A stretch of 64,000 bases of DNA from Paraburkholderia sp. SOS3 (GCF_001922345.1 NZ_CP018812.1:1612001-1676000), one strand, 5' to 3'. Shown: positions 18,201-27,437, numbered from the stretch's first letter. Made by a program: numbers and translations. The notes: generated from the sequence alone by a model not told the origin.

Positions 18201-19235
18201 CTAGGCGATGCCGCGCAGCGTAATCTGACACGTCGGTCCGTCTTCGAACGACACGTCATCGGGCGCCTCGCGACGCCGCCCGCGCTCGGGCGGTACCGGC
18301 TCGACCGCATAGCCGCGCCGCTCCCACGCATCGAGTCCGCCCTTTACCGCGCGCACGCGCTTGAAGCCCTTGTCGCGCATCTGCCGCGATAACGTGCGCG
18401 CCGTCTCGTGGTCGGGGCACACGCAATACACAACCGTATTGCGTTCGACTTCGTCCACTTCCCCGAGCGAATTCGCTTCGACTGCCCTCACGCGCGGCAG
18501 CCGATAGGGCTCATGTTGCCGTACCGGTTCGGGACGCGCATCGAGAATGACAGGCGGCAGGGCCGGGCGCAGCATCGCTTCGACGTGTTCCGGCGAGACC
18601 TGCGCGAGCGCGAGCGGCGGCTGGAGACGCCAGCGCAGAACGAGCCGATACAGCAGATAGAGCAGCGCGAGCACGACGAGCACGTCGATCGCGGTCCAGC
18701 CGTGCCTGCGCACTTCGACGATGAACATGCGCAAATGCCGTTCGAAAAGCGCGCCGCCGAGCAGCCAGAAGGTAGCCCACGCGGTGACGCCGAGCGCATC
18801 CCATGCGAAAAAGATCAGCGGGCGCACGCGGGTGGTGCCCATCAGCGGCGGCGTGATGATCGCGAGGCCCGGCACGAACTTCGATGCCGCGACGATGCCG
18901 GGTCCGAAGCGGACGAACAGAGCGCGTGCCTTTCGAACACGCTTTTCGACGGTAACCGATAAACGCGCGAGACCGTGGATGAGCCGGCGACCGAGTACGC
19001 GTCCCGCCGTGAACCAGACGCCGTCGCCGATCATCGCGCCGAGCACCGCGGCCGCGAGCACATGCCAGAACGATAGCCGATGGTCGACGATTGCGACGCC
19101 GGCGAACAGCAGCAGCGGCACCGCGGGAATCGGTACGCCGAGGCGCGCGATCAGCACATTGAGGAATACCAGCGCGCTGCCCCATGTCGCGACTGCCGCA
19201 GCCGGAAACTCGATCACGGGAATGTCTCCTTGCAT
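18201..19235 (-). CDS. DedA-family membrane protein with C-terminal rhodanese domain
   Basis: A 344-residue fusion. Residues 1-195 are a DedA/VTT (SNARE-associated) domain with the motif ASKFVPGLAIITPPLMGTTR and several helices; DedA proteins help recycle undecaprenyl- and other lipid carriers. Residues about 220-320 form a rhodanese-like domain whose presumed active loop is CVCPDHETART, with Cys in the expected position. The fusion suggests a sulfur-relay or redox-sensing function tied to the membrane part, but this is inference. The next gene on the same strand, ending 109 bases upstream of this start, is a second DedA fusion. Confidence 0.88.
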   Translation of the reverse strand: MQGDIPVIEFPAAAVATWGSALVFLNVLIARLGVPIPAVPLLLFAGVAIVDHRLSFWHVLAAAVLGAMIGDGVWFTAGRVLGRRLIHGLARLSVTVEKRVRKARALFVRFGPGIVAASKFVPGLAIITPPLMGTTRVRPLIFFAWDALGVTAWATFWLLGGALFERHLRMFIVEVRRHGWTAIDVLVVLALLYLLYRLVLRWRLQPPLALAQVSPEHVEAMLRPALPPVILDARPEPVRQHEPYRLPRVRAVEANSLGEVDEVERNTVVYCVCPDHETARTLSRQMRDKGFKRVRAVKGGLDAWERRGYAVEPVPPERGRRREAPDDVSFEDGPTCQITLRGIA

Positions 19236-19343
19236 GGCGCCGCGGGTTCAAGCAGACGTCGAGCTATGAGCGGGCGGCGGCCGCTCCGGTCCCAGGCATT
19301 GTTGCATGGATGAACGCCGCGCGCAGCATGGGGTCGGCTACCC

Positions 19344-21353
19344 TCAATGAGCAATCAACGTGACCGGCATGCCCTTGCAGCCGATGCCGCGCGACGTTTC
19401 GAACGCCTGCCAGTCCGATTGACCGTGCCCGGAAATCATTGGATCGATTTGCCGGTCGGTGCGCAATACATTGAATGGCCACGACGGACGCAGTAACCGC
19501 TCGTGCACGAGCGAGCCGAGCCAGATCGGCGTTGCCGCGGCGCCTGGCTTGCGTTGCACTGCGTAACCGGTTCGCCAGAAGCGCAGCACGTCGCGCTCGT
19601 CGCGGCGCTCGCGCTGGCGCGCGAAGATCAGTGAGGACGGTTCCCCGTCGTTGAGCTTGGGCAGCACGGGCAGATCCATCGCGGGCACATTCGGCGAGAT
19701 CAGCGAAAAGAGGCTGTGCGCGGAGACGCGCGTACCGGGCACCCAGCCGCGGCTGCCCAGTTGCGCTTCGATCTGACTGGCATCGGCGGTCCATTGCACC
19801 GTGATCGGCTCGCGGCGCTCACCCTTCAGATCGGACCGGTAACACGGGAAAGTCTTCCACAGGGAATCGGTCCATTGCGCTTCGCTCACGACAATCGGCG
19901 GGCGCGGCACCATCGGCGGCAGCGCGAGCGAGTCGGGGCGGAAGCGGTATTGCAGCACCACGCTCATGCAAATGACGGCGAGCACGACAAGGGGCATCCA
20001 GGGGCGCATCGGCGTGGCGTGAGGATTGCGCCAGACCGCGGTCAATGCGACGATCGCCACCCAGACCGCCGCGAACGCCGCACCGCCGATCGCGTCCGAG
20101 AACGCGTAGCGCCCCGAGTACAGTCCTGCAAATGCAATTGCAACGAGGATCACGGTCCCGACCGTCGTCACGACGATCGCGCTGAATATGCCAACCCGGC
20201 GCGTGAGGATAAAGCCAAGGAAGCCATAGACGATCACGCTCGCCGCGACGTGATTGCTCGGGAACGCGTACGCGTAGTCGCTGCCGCTCCACGGCGGCGC
20301 GCGATGCACGATCAGCTGGATGCCGATGATGAGTATCTGCGAAAACGCGACCGCGATAATCCAGTAGACGACGGTACGCCAGCGGCGCTCGGCAACCATC
20401 CACAGCACGCCGGTTGCGATCAGCGCCGTGAGGGTCGGCACCGTGCCGAGCGCGGTGAACCGCGTGAGCACATCGGCGAACCATGGCGAGTGGATCGCGC
20501 GCATGAAGCGATAGACCGATGCGTCCATCTGCACGAGGGGGTTGCCGCGCACGACATCCTCCAGCACGCCAAAGAAAATGCCCGCGCCGAGCAGGACGAT
20601 GAACGAGATCGCGACGACCAGCACGACGCTGTGCTGCTGCGACGGATCGACAATGCGAAGCACGAAGCGGCCGGCGGCGCGCCTGCGATGCAGGCGCGCC
20701 CATAACACGACCCTGCGTTGCGAGGTGACCGACCAGGCGCGCGCATGCGAAAGAATGAAGCGTGCGGCGATGAAGATCAGCCACACGGCGCCGACGACGA
20801 TGGCAAGTGCGGCCACGAGCCGGAACGACACGTCGCCGGCCAGTTGGATCGACGCGCCGAACACGACGCCTGGCAGGATGTGCGCGGGTGCCCATAGCAC
20901 CGCGGACAGCACGTTCATCGCATAGAAGCGGCTGGGCGGCATCTGCAGCATGCCCGCCACGACCGGCACGACCGCGCGCAACGGCCCGACGAAACGGGCG
21001 AACAGAACGGCCTTCGCGCCGTGCTTTTCGAAGTACTGATGGCCTCGCTCGAGCAGCCTTGGATGGGTGCGAAACGGCCAGACTGCAGCGATTCTGTCGC
21101 GGTAGCGATGGCCGAACCAGTAGCTGATGCCGTCGCCGGCGATGGCGCCGACCACGGCGATGGCGAGCAGCCAGCCGAGATTGAGCGTGCCGGTGCCGAC
21201 CAGCGCGCCGGCCACGAACAGCGCGGTACTGCCCGGCACGAAGGTACCGATGAAGGCGACGGCTTCGAGAAATGCGGCGAGAAAGACGACGGCCAACGTC
21301 CATCCAGTGTGCCCCGCTAGCAGGTGCAATAACTGGACGTACGCATGCTCCAT
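19344..21353 (-). CDS. DedA - PAP2 phosphatase - LssY fusion protein
   Basis: A 669-residue membrane protein with three parts: an N-terminal DedA/VTT domain (about 1-200, with GTFVPGSTALFVAGALVG and RFVGPLRAVVPVVAG), a PAP2 phosphatase domain (about 230-435, with the C-terminal signature SxR...H seen as FPSNHVAAS and a downstream SGRYAFSDAIGG), and a LssY-like C-terminal domain (about 480-669, containing MVPRPPIVVSEAQW and GSLVHERLLRPSWPF). This architecture is known from Legionella LssY-type and other proteobacterial proteins; a lipid phosphate or undecaprenyl pyrophosphate phosphatase is likely. The start at 21353 has GGGAGA before it, while the open frame extends 61 codons further without signal. 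Confidence 0.87.
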   Translation of the reverse strand: MEHAYVQLLHLLAGHTGWTLAVVFLAAFLEAVAFIGTFVPGSTALFVAGALVGTGTLNLGWLLAIAVVGAIAGDGISYWFGHRYRDRIAAVWPFRTHPRLLERGHQYFEKHGAKAVLFARFVGPLRAVVPVVAGMLQMPPSRFYAMNVLSAVLWAPAHILPGVVFGASIQLAGDVSFRLVAALAIVVGAVWLIFIAARFILSHARAWSVTSQRRVVLWARLHRRRAAGRFVLRIVDPSQQHSVVLVVAISFIVLLGAGIFFGVLEDVVRGNPLVQMDASVYRFMRAIHSPWFADVLTRFTALGTVPTLTALIATGVLWMVAERRWRTVVYWIIAVAFSQILIIGIQLIVHRAPPWSGSDYAYAFPSNHVAASVIVYGFLGFILTRRVGIFSAIVVTTVGTVILVAIAFAGLYSGRYAFSDAIGGAAFAAVWVAIVALTAVWRNPHATPMRPWMPLVVLAVICMSVVLQYRFRPDSLALPPMVPRPPIVVSEAQWTDSLWKTFPCYRSDLKGERREPITVQWTADASQIEAQLGSRGWVPGTRVSAHSLFSLISPNVPAMDLPVLPKLNDGEPSSLIFARQRERRDERDVLRFWRTGYAVQRKPGAAATPIWLGSLVHERLLRPSWPFNVLRTDRQIDPMISGHGQSDWQAFETSRGIGCKGMPVTLIAH

Positions 21354-22079
21354 ATGAATCTCCCGATGTATCGAGCTCAACGCGTGTGTGAATGGGACGG
21401 TCAGTGCGGAGATGACCGATTGCGACAAAACAGTGCTTCCCGGCCTCGTGCGCGCTGCATGAAGTCGACAGTCTAAGGGTAATGGACGGGTTCGCGCAGC
21501 GGCGCTCGCCAATGACGCGATCGACATGCAGCGCAAACGTGAAGTACGTGCGCTGCGGAAACCCGCAGGTTATTCAAAACGTAAGCATGGCGCGCAGGAT
21601 TTGTTAGAGCCCGCAAAACGGTCGATGCCGAAGGGTAATACCCGATCATTGCAAAAGAACGCATCTGCCGATGCCATCGAACGCATGGCCTATCAATAGA
21701 CCTTATTGGACGATCGTCCATACAGACTCCGATTCAATGCCGGGAATTTCCGGTTCTTATCGGTTGAATATCCGAAATCCGGTTCACGGCCAGGTCGCTG
21801 TTGCGTTTTTTCGTTGGGTCTGCTGTCGTGTCTTGTGCGTAGCCGCTAGTCTGCAGTTCTGTTAAAGACCGCTAACGGCGTGTCGGCGCATGTTGGCTGT
21901 GAGCAAGAAATTAGACGGGAAGTCTTGCTTGCGCATTATTCGATTAGCCTTAATTTGCTTTTTTGCGACGTTTGCTAAGGCTCAATTTGTTGTTATTACC
22001 TTACTTTACGTTCAAAAGATAGCACTTCAACCTATATCCATGGCATAGTCCGTTTATGTCGTTCAACCAGGAGAGGAGT
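21354..22079. other. 726-base intergenic region before the H-NS-like gene
   Basis: No gene could be supported here; small open frames on the plus strand (e.g. 21671-21865) have no ribosome-binding site or recognisable sequence. From about 21840 to 22060 the DNA is clearly AT-richer than its surroundings, as is often the case upstream of nucleoid-protein genes. It presumably contains divergent promoters for both flanking genes. Confidence 0.5.
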
Positions 22080-22814
22080 ATGGCCACATTGGAGCAGATC
22101 CAGACGCGCTTGAAGAAACTGCAAGCGCAGGCCGATGCGATCATCGCAAAGCGGGCGCAAGGCGCGCTTGACCAGATTCGCGAGCTGATGATCAAGCATG
22201 GGCTGACCACGCGCGATATCGAAGCGCGTGCGAAGGCAAGACGGGAACGCGCGCGTCTCGGTCTTGCAAACGGCAAGACGAAGAGCGCGGGCGCGACGAA
22301 AGGCAAGCTGCCGCCCAAGTACCGCGACCCGAAAACGGGTGCGACATGGAGCGGGCATGCCCGGCCGCCGGCATGGATCAAGAACGTGAAAGATCGGAGC
22401 AGGTTCTTGATCGATGGCGGCAGCGCGGTTGCCGGCGTGAGTGTCAAACCTGCTGCAAAGCCGGCGGCGAAGAAGGCTGCGGCTAAAAAGGCAACGGCGA
22501 AAAAGGCCGCGGCTAAGAAGAGCATAGGCAGAAAGTCGGCTGCCGCTAAGAAGACCGCGGCCAGGAAAACCGCTGTCGGAACAGTTGCAGCAAAGAAGAC
22601 CGCCGGTCGCAAAGGCGCGGCTAAAAAGGTTGCATCGGGCCGCACAGCCGCCGGCAAGACGGCGAGAAAGACAACCGGCAAGATGGCGAGAAAGGCGCCT
22701 GTGCGCAAAACCGGGCAAGGCACGGCGCGAAAGGTCACGGCGCGAAAGGTCACGGCGAATACCGCGCCGGTCGCTGCGCCTGCGGCGGCGAATGGCGCAC
22801 TTGCACTAAGCTGA
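22080..22814 (+). CDS. H-NS family nucleoid protein with histone H1-like tail
   Basis: A 244-residue DNA-binding protein. Residues 1-50 form an H-NS-type coiled-coil oligomerisation part; the H-NS DNA-binding motif is at about 75-100, with YRDPKTGATWSGHARPPAWI. From about residue 120 the protein is a tail of AKK/AAKK-type repeats like eukaryotic linker histone H1 and Bordetella BpH1/Burkholderiales H-NS chimeras. It probably condenses DNA and silences AT-rich, acquired genes. The ATG at 22080 is preceded by AGGAGAGGAG. The repeat-rich tail is prone to length changes between strains. Confidence 0.92.
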   Translation: MATLEQIQTRLKKLQAQADAIIAKRAQGALDQIRELMIKHGLTTRDIEARAKARRERARLGLANGKTKSAGATKGKLPPKYRDPKTGATWSGHARPPAWIKNVKDRSRFLIDGGSAVAGVSVKPAAKPAAKKAAAKKATAKKAAAKKSIGRKSAAAKKTAARKTAVGTVAAKKTAGRKGAAKKVASGRTAAGKTARKTTGKMARKAPVRKTGQGTARKVTARKVTANTAPVAAPAAANGALALS

Positions 22815-22836
22815 ACCAGGCATCGTTTGATCGGTC

Positions 22837-22877
22837 GGGCGGTACGCGCGGCGAACTTCGCCGTCGCGTTGCCGCCC
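22837..22877. terminator. Long hairpin between the H-NS-like gene and yigZ
   Basis: GGGCGG, ACGCG and GGCGAA pair in turn with TTCGCC, CGCGT and CCGCCC, giving a nearly continuous 17-bp stem between two convergent genes. It very likely terminates both. Confidence 0.7.
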
Positions 22878-22905
22878 GTTTCGCTTTAGCGACCGGAAGC
22901 GGGCA

Positions 22906-23586
22906 TTAGCGTTCCTGACCGGCGTCGGAAGGAAAGGCTGCACGGCCCTGCGTGAGGTCGCGCAATGCGTCGCGCGCACCATCGAGCGCCGTGACGGGCA
23001 TGCGAATCGCAAGACATACGTCCATTTCATACGTGCTGTTTTCAAGCGTGTAGTTCTGCTGCTCGAGCCAGCGCCGCACACGCGCTTCATCCGCGTAGCC
23101 GATTTCTACCTTAAGCGCTGCAAGTGCAATCCGTTCGACGCGCGGTGCGTCCTGCAGGGCGCTTGCAATCGCATCGGTATAGGCGCGCACGAGTCCGCCC
23201 GCACCAAGTTTGACACCGCCATAGTAACGGACGACTGCCGCCAGCACGCCATCGAGATCGTGGTGGCGCAGCACTTCGAGAATCGGCCGGCCCGCTGTGC
23301 CCGATGGCTCGCCGTCGTCGGACATGCCCGACTGGCCACCCGCTAGCAAGGCCCAGCACACGTGAGTTGCCGCCGGATGCGCTTCACGCAGGCGGCGTAA
23401 CTCGTCCATTGCGGCGTCACGGTCCGCGACCGGAATCGCGTATCCGATAAAGCGGCTTTTGCGGATTTCGAGTTCCGCGCTCAACGCGTTAGGCAGGGTA
23501 AAGATTGGCAAGGTGGGTCGGCAATGCGGTTGTTCGTGTGGTTGTTCGCGCTGTTGTTCGTATCGGAACGCTGCATTGTGCGCCAT
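22906..23586 (-). CDS. yigZ: YigZ/IMPACT-family protein
   Basis: A 226-residue protein of the conserved UPF0029 (IMPACT/YigZ) family, whose eukaryotic members modulate translation stress signalling; the bacterial role is unclear. The family signature DDGEPSGTAGRPILEVL is at about residues 90-105 and RYYGGVKLGAGGL follows, then the UPF0029 C-terminal ferredoxin-like domain. The start at 23586 leaves a His/Gln-rich N-terminus; a longer frame of 20 codons is possible but unsupported. It lies next to the peptide genes but has no evident relation to them. Confidence 0.9.
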   Translation of the reverse strand: MAHNAAFRYEQQREQPHEQPHCRPTLPIFTLPNALSAELEIRKSRFIGYAIPVADRDAAMDELRRLREAHPAATHVCWALLAGGQSGMSDDGEPSGTAGRPILEVLRHHDLDGVLAAVVRYYGGVKLGAGGLVRAYTDAIASALQDAPRVERIALAALKVEIGYADEARVRRWLEQQNYTLENSTYEMDVCLAIRMPVTALDGARDALRDLTQGRAAFPSDAGQER

Positions 23587-23712
23587 TCCGGTAAGGGTGT
23601 CCTGTCGACCTGTCCAACAGCGCTGGGTGCGTGGCCGTGCGGGCACGCGATGTCTTCGACAAATATGTCAAGAATACATGCCTGATGCACGGCGTTGCAG
23701 CGAGTGCTGCGG

Positions 23713-23946
23713 TCACTTTCCTAACAGACTTTGCGCCGGAATTCGCTCGTCGGTATTTTGCCGTGTGGACGAAAAGCCGAGCGGAAAATCGACGACGCGC
23801 GCAATCGCGCGGGAAGCGGCGGGCTGGGTGTCGCCGGTAGCGCCGAAAAAGCGCGTGCCGACGCGCGCACCGCCGACGATTGCGGTCATCGCCTGGCGGT
23901 CGAGTTCGACACTCGCGGAAAGGTCTTTGATAACGAGTTTGGCCAT
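23713..23946 (-). CDS. Double-glycine leader peptide D (candidate secreted peptide)
   Basis: A 77-residue product. The first 26 residues end in GG (IKDLSASVELDRQAMTAIVGG) and have hydrophobic residues at -4, -7 and -12 relative to the cut, the pattern read by C39 leader peptidases. The leader is the same length as in the four other peptides of this locus. The predicted core is 51 residues, has no Cys, and is richer in Arg than the Asn-rich cores of the siblings. It is the last gene of three peptide genes on the minus strand; a GGGAA stands before the ATG. It should be exported by the ABC transporter at 37832. Confidence 0.75.
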   Translation of the reverse strand: MAKLVIKDLSASVELDRQAMTAIVGGARVGTRFFGATGDTQPAASRAIARVVDFPLGFSSTRQNTDERIPAQSLLGK

Positions 23947-23990
23947 GGCTGTTCCCGAGGCTTGATCACAAGCAAACAGTATAGGAAAAG

Positions 23991-24021
23991 GCGCGCGCTT
24001 CCGGTATCCTGGAGCGCGCGC
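23991..24021 (-). terminator. GC-rich hairpin between peptide genes B and D
   Basis: GCGCGCGCT and AGCGCGCGC pair perfectly (9 bp) around a 13-base loop, after the stop of peptide B. No T-tract. It may lower read-through or protect the upstream message. Confidence 0.5.
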
Positions 24022-24066
24022 TAGCGCACGGTGCGGAGGTCCCCGTTCCTCCGCTGCAGCGCGAGA

Positions 24067-24339
24067 TCACACGGCGGCATTCGTGCTGGCCCAAAGCTTG
24101 GGGCTGACGTTCAGATTCGGCGGCACGAAGCCAGCGCCGATCACACCGATGTTGTTCAGTGCTTCGACGTTGACGAACTGCATCTGCGTGATGTTCTGGT
24201 TGACGCCGATGTTGACATTGGCCACTGGGCCAAGGCCGGCGAGCCACGAGTTGCCGGGCGCGCCGCCGGAGACGGCGGACATCTCGCCGTGCTCGAGCGT
24301 CCGGATACCGGACAGATCGCGAATGATGATGGACGACAT
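24067..24339 (-). CDS. Double-glycine leader peptide B (candidate secreted peptide)
   Basis: A 90-residue product with a 26-residue leader ending LEHGEMSAVSGG, the copy closest to the classical bacteriocin leader (Leu-12, Glu-8, Met-7, Val-4, Gly-2, Gly-1). The predicted core of 64 residues (beginning APGNSWLAG) is Asn/Val/Gly-rich, without Cys, and has a VNIGVNQNITQMQFVNVEAL stretch suggestive of beta structure. GGAGA precedes the ATG. It is on the minus strand between peptide A and D genes. No homologue is recognised beyond the leader; I do not assign a bioactivity. Confidence 0.8.
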   Translation of the reverse strand: MSSIIIRDLSGIRTLEHGEMSAVSGGAPGNSWLAGLGPVANVNIGVNQNITQMQFVNVEALNNIGVIGAGFVPPNLNVSPKLWASTNAAV

Positions 24340-24439
24340 GATATTTCTCCACGGAGATCGGAAAGCAGGAAACGGACAAACAAGCAGACAAACAAGCGCG
24401 CAAAAACAGCGACAGCAGCAAACAGGCCGGACTGCGGCT

Positions 24440-24471
24440 ACCGGGAGCGCCGCGGCCCGCGCGCTCCCGGT
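24440..24471 (-). terminator. Perfect 11-bp hairpin after peptide gene A
   Basis: ACCGGGAGCGC and GCGCTCCCGGT pair without mismatch around a 10-base loop, 20 bases after the peptide A stop. No T-tract; it may act as a partial terminator or stabiliser of the short peptide message. Confidence 0.55.
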
Positions 24472-24491
24472 CCCCCGTGCATGATCCGCAA

Positions 24492-24761
24492 TCAGTAGAC
24501 GTTGACGTTGTTCGTGCCCGTCATCGTGGGCGTGATCGTCGTGTCGAATTTCTTGGCGAACGCGTTGCCGTTGTTGCTGATGTTGCTTACGTCCTGCGAC
24601 TGGTTTACAAGTTGCTGCGCATTGACCGTCTTGCTGTTATCGAACTTGAGCGACAGGTCCGGATAGTGTGGAAAGGCAATATAGCCGCCGCGCACAGCTT
24701 GCATTGCCTTGCTGTCGAGTTGTTCGGCCATGGCGAGGTCTTTGATGGTCAGCGATTTCAT
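24492..24761 (-). CDS. Double-glycine leader peptide A (candidate secreted peptide)
   Basis: An 89-residue product: 26-residue leader (ending EQLDSKAMQAVRGG), then a 63-residue Asn/Gln-rich core starting YIAFPHYPD and ending NNVNVY, with no Cys. It is the near twin of the peptide at 30750 (same length, about 70% identical by eye), and the two genes are inverted relative to each other. TTAGGAGAACC gives a strong ribosome-binding site. A -24/-12 promoter lies at 24836-24850, about 75 bases before the start. Likely cut and exported by the C39 ABC transporter at 37832. Confidence 0.85.
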   Translation of the reverse strand: MKSLTIKDLAMAEQLDSKAMQAVRGGYIAFPHYPDLSLKFDNSKTVNAQQLVNQSQDVSNISNNGNAFAKKFDTTITPTMTGTNNVNVY

Positions 24762-24835
24762 GAAGGTTCTCCTAACAATGAATAGAGGGGTCTTGCGGTT
24801 CGTTTGAGCATCTTGTCTGCTCGGGCGTCACTAAC

Positions 24836-24850
24836 GCACAGGCTGTGCCA
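24836..24850 (-). promoter_or_regulatory. Sigma-54 promoter of peptide gene A
   Basis: On the minus strand TGGCACAGCCTGTGC has the -24 TGGCAC and the -12 TGC at exact spacing. The same element stands before the twin gene at 30655. The upstream side holds two direct copies of GCGCTGCAAA (24864 and 24875) that could be activator sites. Confidence 0.7.
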
Positions 24851-25174
24851 GGCGATGCGACGAGCGCTGCAAATGCGCTGCAAAAGCGAACTGTCCGTTG
24901 ATGGATAAGGGCTTGCGTCTGCGCGCACAGAACCGGCGCCTGCCAGGACACGATGCGCTGCGCGCCGGCGCAGGCGCTCGAAGCATGCCGATGACGGGTT
25001 AAGGCCAACTGAATGCCCGAAGCTGTTGGCCGATTCGCAACACATGGCTTAGCCGCATACGCGGCCATTTCCCTTTGCGAAAGAGAATCGTGCGGGCTAC
25101 TATCGAATGAGCGCATGTAATTGATTACGAAAGGATCCGTTCCATTCCACCGAGCGCTGCATTGCTTCGCACCC
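24851..25174. other. Divergent control region, peptide A / kinase gene
   Basis: About 320 bases without a supportable gene. Near the left end are two direct GCGCTGCAAA copies, 11 bp apart. The kinase promoter must lie here but I found no convincing -24/-12 or -35/-10 boxes on the plus strand. Confidence 0.45.
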
Positions 25175-27421
25175 ATGGCCAACCTTGCGCATCTGATCCG
25201 GGATTACCAGAGCGGCGCGCTTACGCACGATGCGTTCGTCGCTGAGCTCGACAGCACGTTGACGATCGACGGCTTGGGTCCCGCGCGGCTTTTCGACGTC
25301 CTTCGCGAAGCGCACGCACGGATGCCGTTGCCGGCGGATCTCTATGCGGAGGTCCACCGCAGAATCGTGCAGTTGCCGGTATCGAATCTCGCGGCGGCCG
25401 GCGGCGAGGAAACGCGTGTGCAAACCGCAGCGGGCCATGGCGATACGCGCGGCGGCGCGGCGGCGGGCGTGTCGCCCGTGCAGCCGGTGCCACCGCCGTC
25501 TTCGTCGCCGTCGGGAACGATCGGCGCGACGCTCGCGCGTGGCGCTCCGTCCGGTGAAGTCAAAGGCACGGGCGACACGCTCAACAACCGTTTCGTGCTT
25601 GAAGAGTGCCTCGGCATCGGCGGCATGGGCACCGTTTACAGAGCGCTCGACCTGCGGAAGCTCGAAGCCTCGGACCGCAAGCCGTACGTCGCGATCAAGG
25701 TGCTCAATCTGCAGTTTCGCGGCAACCCGAAGTCGCTGATCGCACTGCAGCGTGAAGCGCGCAAAGCGCAGGTGCTCGCGCACCGGAACATCGTCACCGT
25801 CTACGACTTCGATCGCGATGGCGCAATCGTCTATCTGACGATGGAGTACCTGTCGGGCAAACCGCTCAGCCAGATATTGCGTACGCCCGATTTCAACGGC
25901 ATGCCTGTGGGCGCGGCCTTGCCGATCGTGCGCGGTATGTCGGCCGCGCTTGCCTATGCGCACGAGCGCGGCTTCGTGCATTGCGATTTCAAGCCCGCAA
26001 ACGTGTTTTTGACCGAACACGGCGAAGTGAAGGTGATCGACTTCGGCATCGCGCGCGTGTTTCAGCGAAGCGAGGAAGAAAGCGACGCTACCGTGTTCGA
26101 CCCCGGCAGCCTCGGCGCGTTGACGCCCGCGTACGCCAGCCCGGAAATGCTCGAGCATCTGGAGCCCGATCCGCGCGACGATATCTATGCGCTCGGCTGC
26201 ATCACGTATGAATTGCTCACGGGCCGTCATCCGTTCGATCGCCTGTCCGCGACCCAGGCGCGCGCCGCGCATCGGCAGCCGCAGCGTCCCGAGCAACTGG
26301 GCACGCGGCAATGGCGCGCCTTGCGCGCGGCGCTTTCGTTCGATCGGGCAACGCGCATGCCAACGGTCGCGCGCTTTGTCGAAGCGTTTTGCAGCGACGA
26401 GGCGCGCGCGGGGAACGTCAAGGCGAGGCCGCTGCCAGGCGCGTTGGAAAAGGCGAACGGTGCGTCCGGCGCATTGTCCGGCTGGCCGATGAAGGCCGGT
26501 ATAGCGACGCTTCTTGCGCTGATTGCGGCGGGCGTCGGTGTTTATCGCTATCGCGCGCCGCCGACCGAACAGGATTCCGGGCAGCAACTGTCGTCGGCTT
26601 CGGAAACGACGGCCGCGGGTACCCCGGAGGCGCCGGTTCAGACGGGCTCGATCGGCGCATCGCAAGCGGCGGCACGAACGCAAGCGCAAACGCCAGATGA
26701 AGGCGAAACACCGGCGCGAACGGCGAACATCACGCCCGCGCCACCGCCGACGCTCGCGGTGGTTTCGCCCTTGCTCGCAAAGCTGCCGTGCTCCGCGCTC
26801 GCCGCATCGATCAGCGGTCGCGCGGTGCAACTGCGCGGCTTCGTCGCGCAACCCGACGGCATCGACACGCTGAAGACCACGGTCGGCACCGTGCCGGGCG
26901 TCGACGCGTTGAACCTCGACGTGCGGCCGCTTGGCGCAGACAAATGCGAAGTGCTCGACGCATACGCGCCTTATTGGGCTCGCAACTGGAATGCAGGCCA
27001 TGTCGCGACGTTGCACACGCGTGCATCGGGTGGGCAGCTTACCGAAGGCGACCCGCTGGTGGTCGATGTGTCGACGCCGGGCTACGACTCATACGTGAAC
27101 GTTGATTACTACGTGCTTGACGGGACTGTCGTGCATATGGTGCCGGGCCCGCGCGCCAAGGACAATCAGGCGCCGCCGCATTACAAGGCAACGATCGGCG
27201 CGGGCGGCGACTGGATCGTGTCGAAGCCGTTCGGCACGGAACTCGTCGTGCTTCTGATCACGCCGGCGCCTCTTTTCGACAGCTTGCGGCCGGAAAGCGA
27301 AGCGCGTGCCGATTATCTGAGGCTGCTCGACACAAGGCTCAAACAGATGGCTGAAAAATATGGGCAGGGAAAGATCGTCGCGGACATCGCACCGATCACG
27401 AGCAGGGCGCGTGGGCGCTGA
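25175..27421 (+). CDS. Membrane Ser/Thr protein kinase with C-terminal DUF4384-like domain
   Basis: A 748-residue Hanks-type kinase. The kinase domain runs from about residue 137 to 400 with glycine loop GIGGMGTVY, catalytic segment H269-C-D271 FKPAN (Cys in place of the Arg of HRD) and the DFG motif in VIDFGIARV. A membrane helix is near 440-458. The periplasmic part contains a BON-like stretch (about 535-590) and a DUF4384-like domain (about 610-720, TEGDPLVVDVSTPGYDSYVN). It probably phosphorylates proteins bound by the FHA protein at 32976 and is opposed by the PP2C phosphatase at 42357. The start at 25175 is chosen by conservation; a TTG 54 bases upstream is possible. It converges with the caspase gene, 16 bases apart. 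Confidence 0.85.
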   Translation: MANLAHLIRDYQSGALTHDAFVAELDSTLTIDGLGPARLFDVLREAHARMPLPADLYAEVHRRIVQLPVSNLAAAGGEETRVQTAAGHGDTRGGAAAGVSPVQPVPPPSSSPSGTIGATLARGAPSGEVKGTGDTLNNRFVLEECLGIGGMGTVYRALDLRKLEASDRKPYVAIKVLNLQFRGNPKSLIALQREARKAQVLAHRNIVTVYDFDRDGAIVYLTMEYLSGKPLSQILRTPDFNGMPVGAALPIVRGMSAALAYAHERGFVHCDFKPANVFLTEHGEVKVIDFGIARVFQRSEEESDATVFDPGSLGALTPAYASPEMLEHLEPDPRDDIYALGCITYELLTGRHPFDRLSATQARAAHRQPQRPEQLGTRQWRALRAALSFDRATRMPTVARFVEAFCSDEARAGNVKARPLPGALEKANGASGALSGWPMKAGIATLLALIAAGVGVYRYRAPPTEQDSGQQLSSASETTAAGTPEAPVQTGSIGASQAAARTQAQTPDEGETPARTANITPAPPPTLAVVSPLLAKLPCSALAASISGRAVQLRGFVAQPDGIDTLKTTVGTVPGVDALNLDVRPLGADKCEVLDAYAPYWARNWNAGHVATLHTRASGGQLTEGDPLVVDVSTPGYDSYVNVDYYVLDGTVVHMVPGPRAKDNQAPPHYKATIGAGGDWIVSKPFGTELVVLLITPAPLFDSLRPESEARADYLRLLDTRLKQMAEKYGQGKIVADIAPITSRARGR

Positions 27422-27437
27422 GTAGCCGCCAGCGCGC

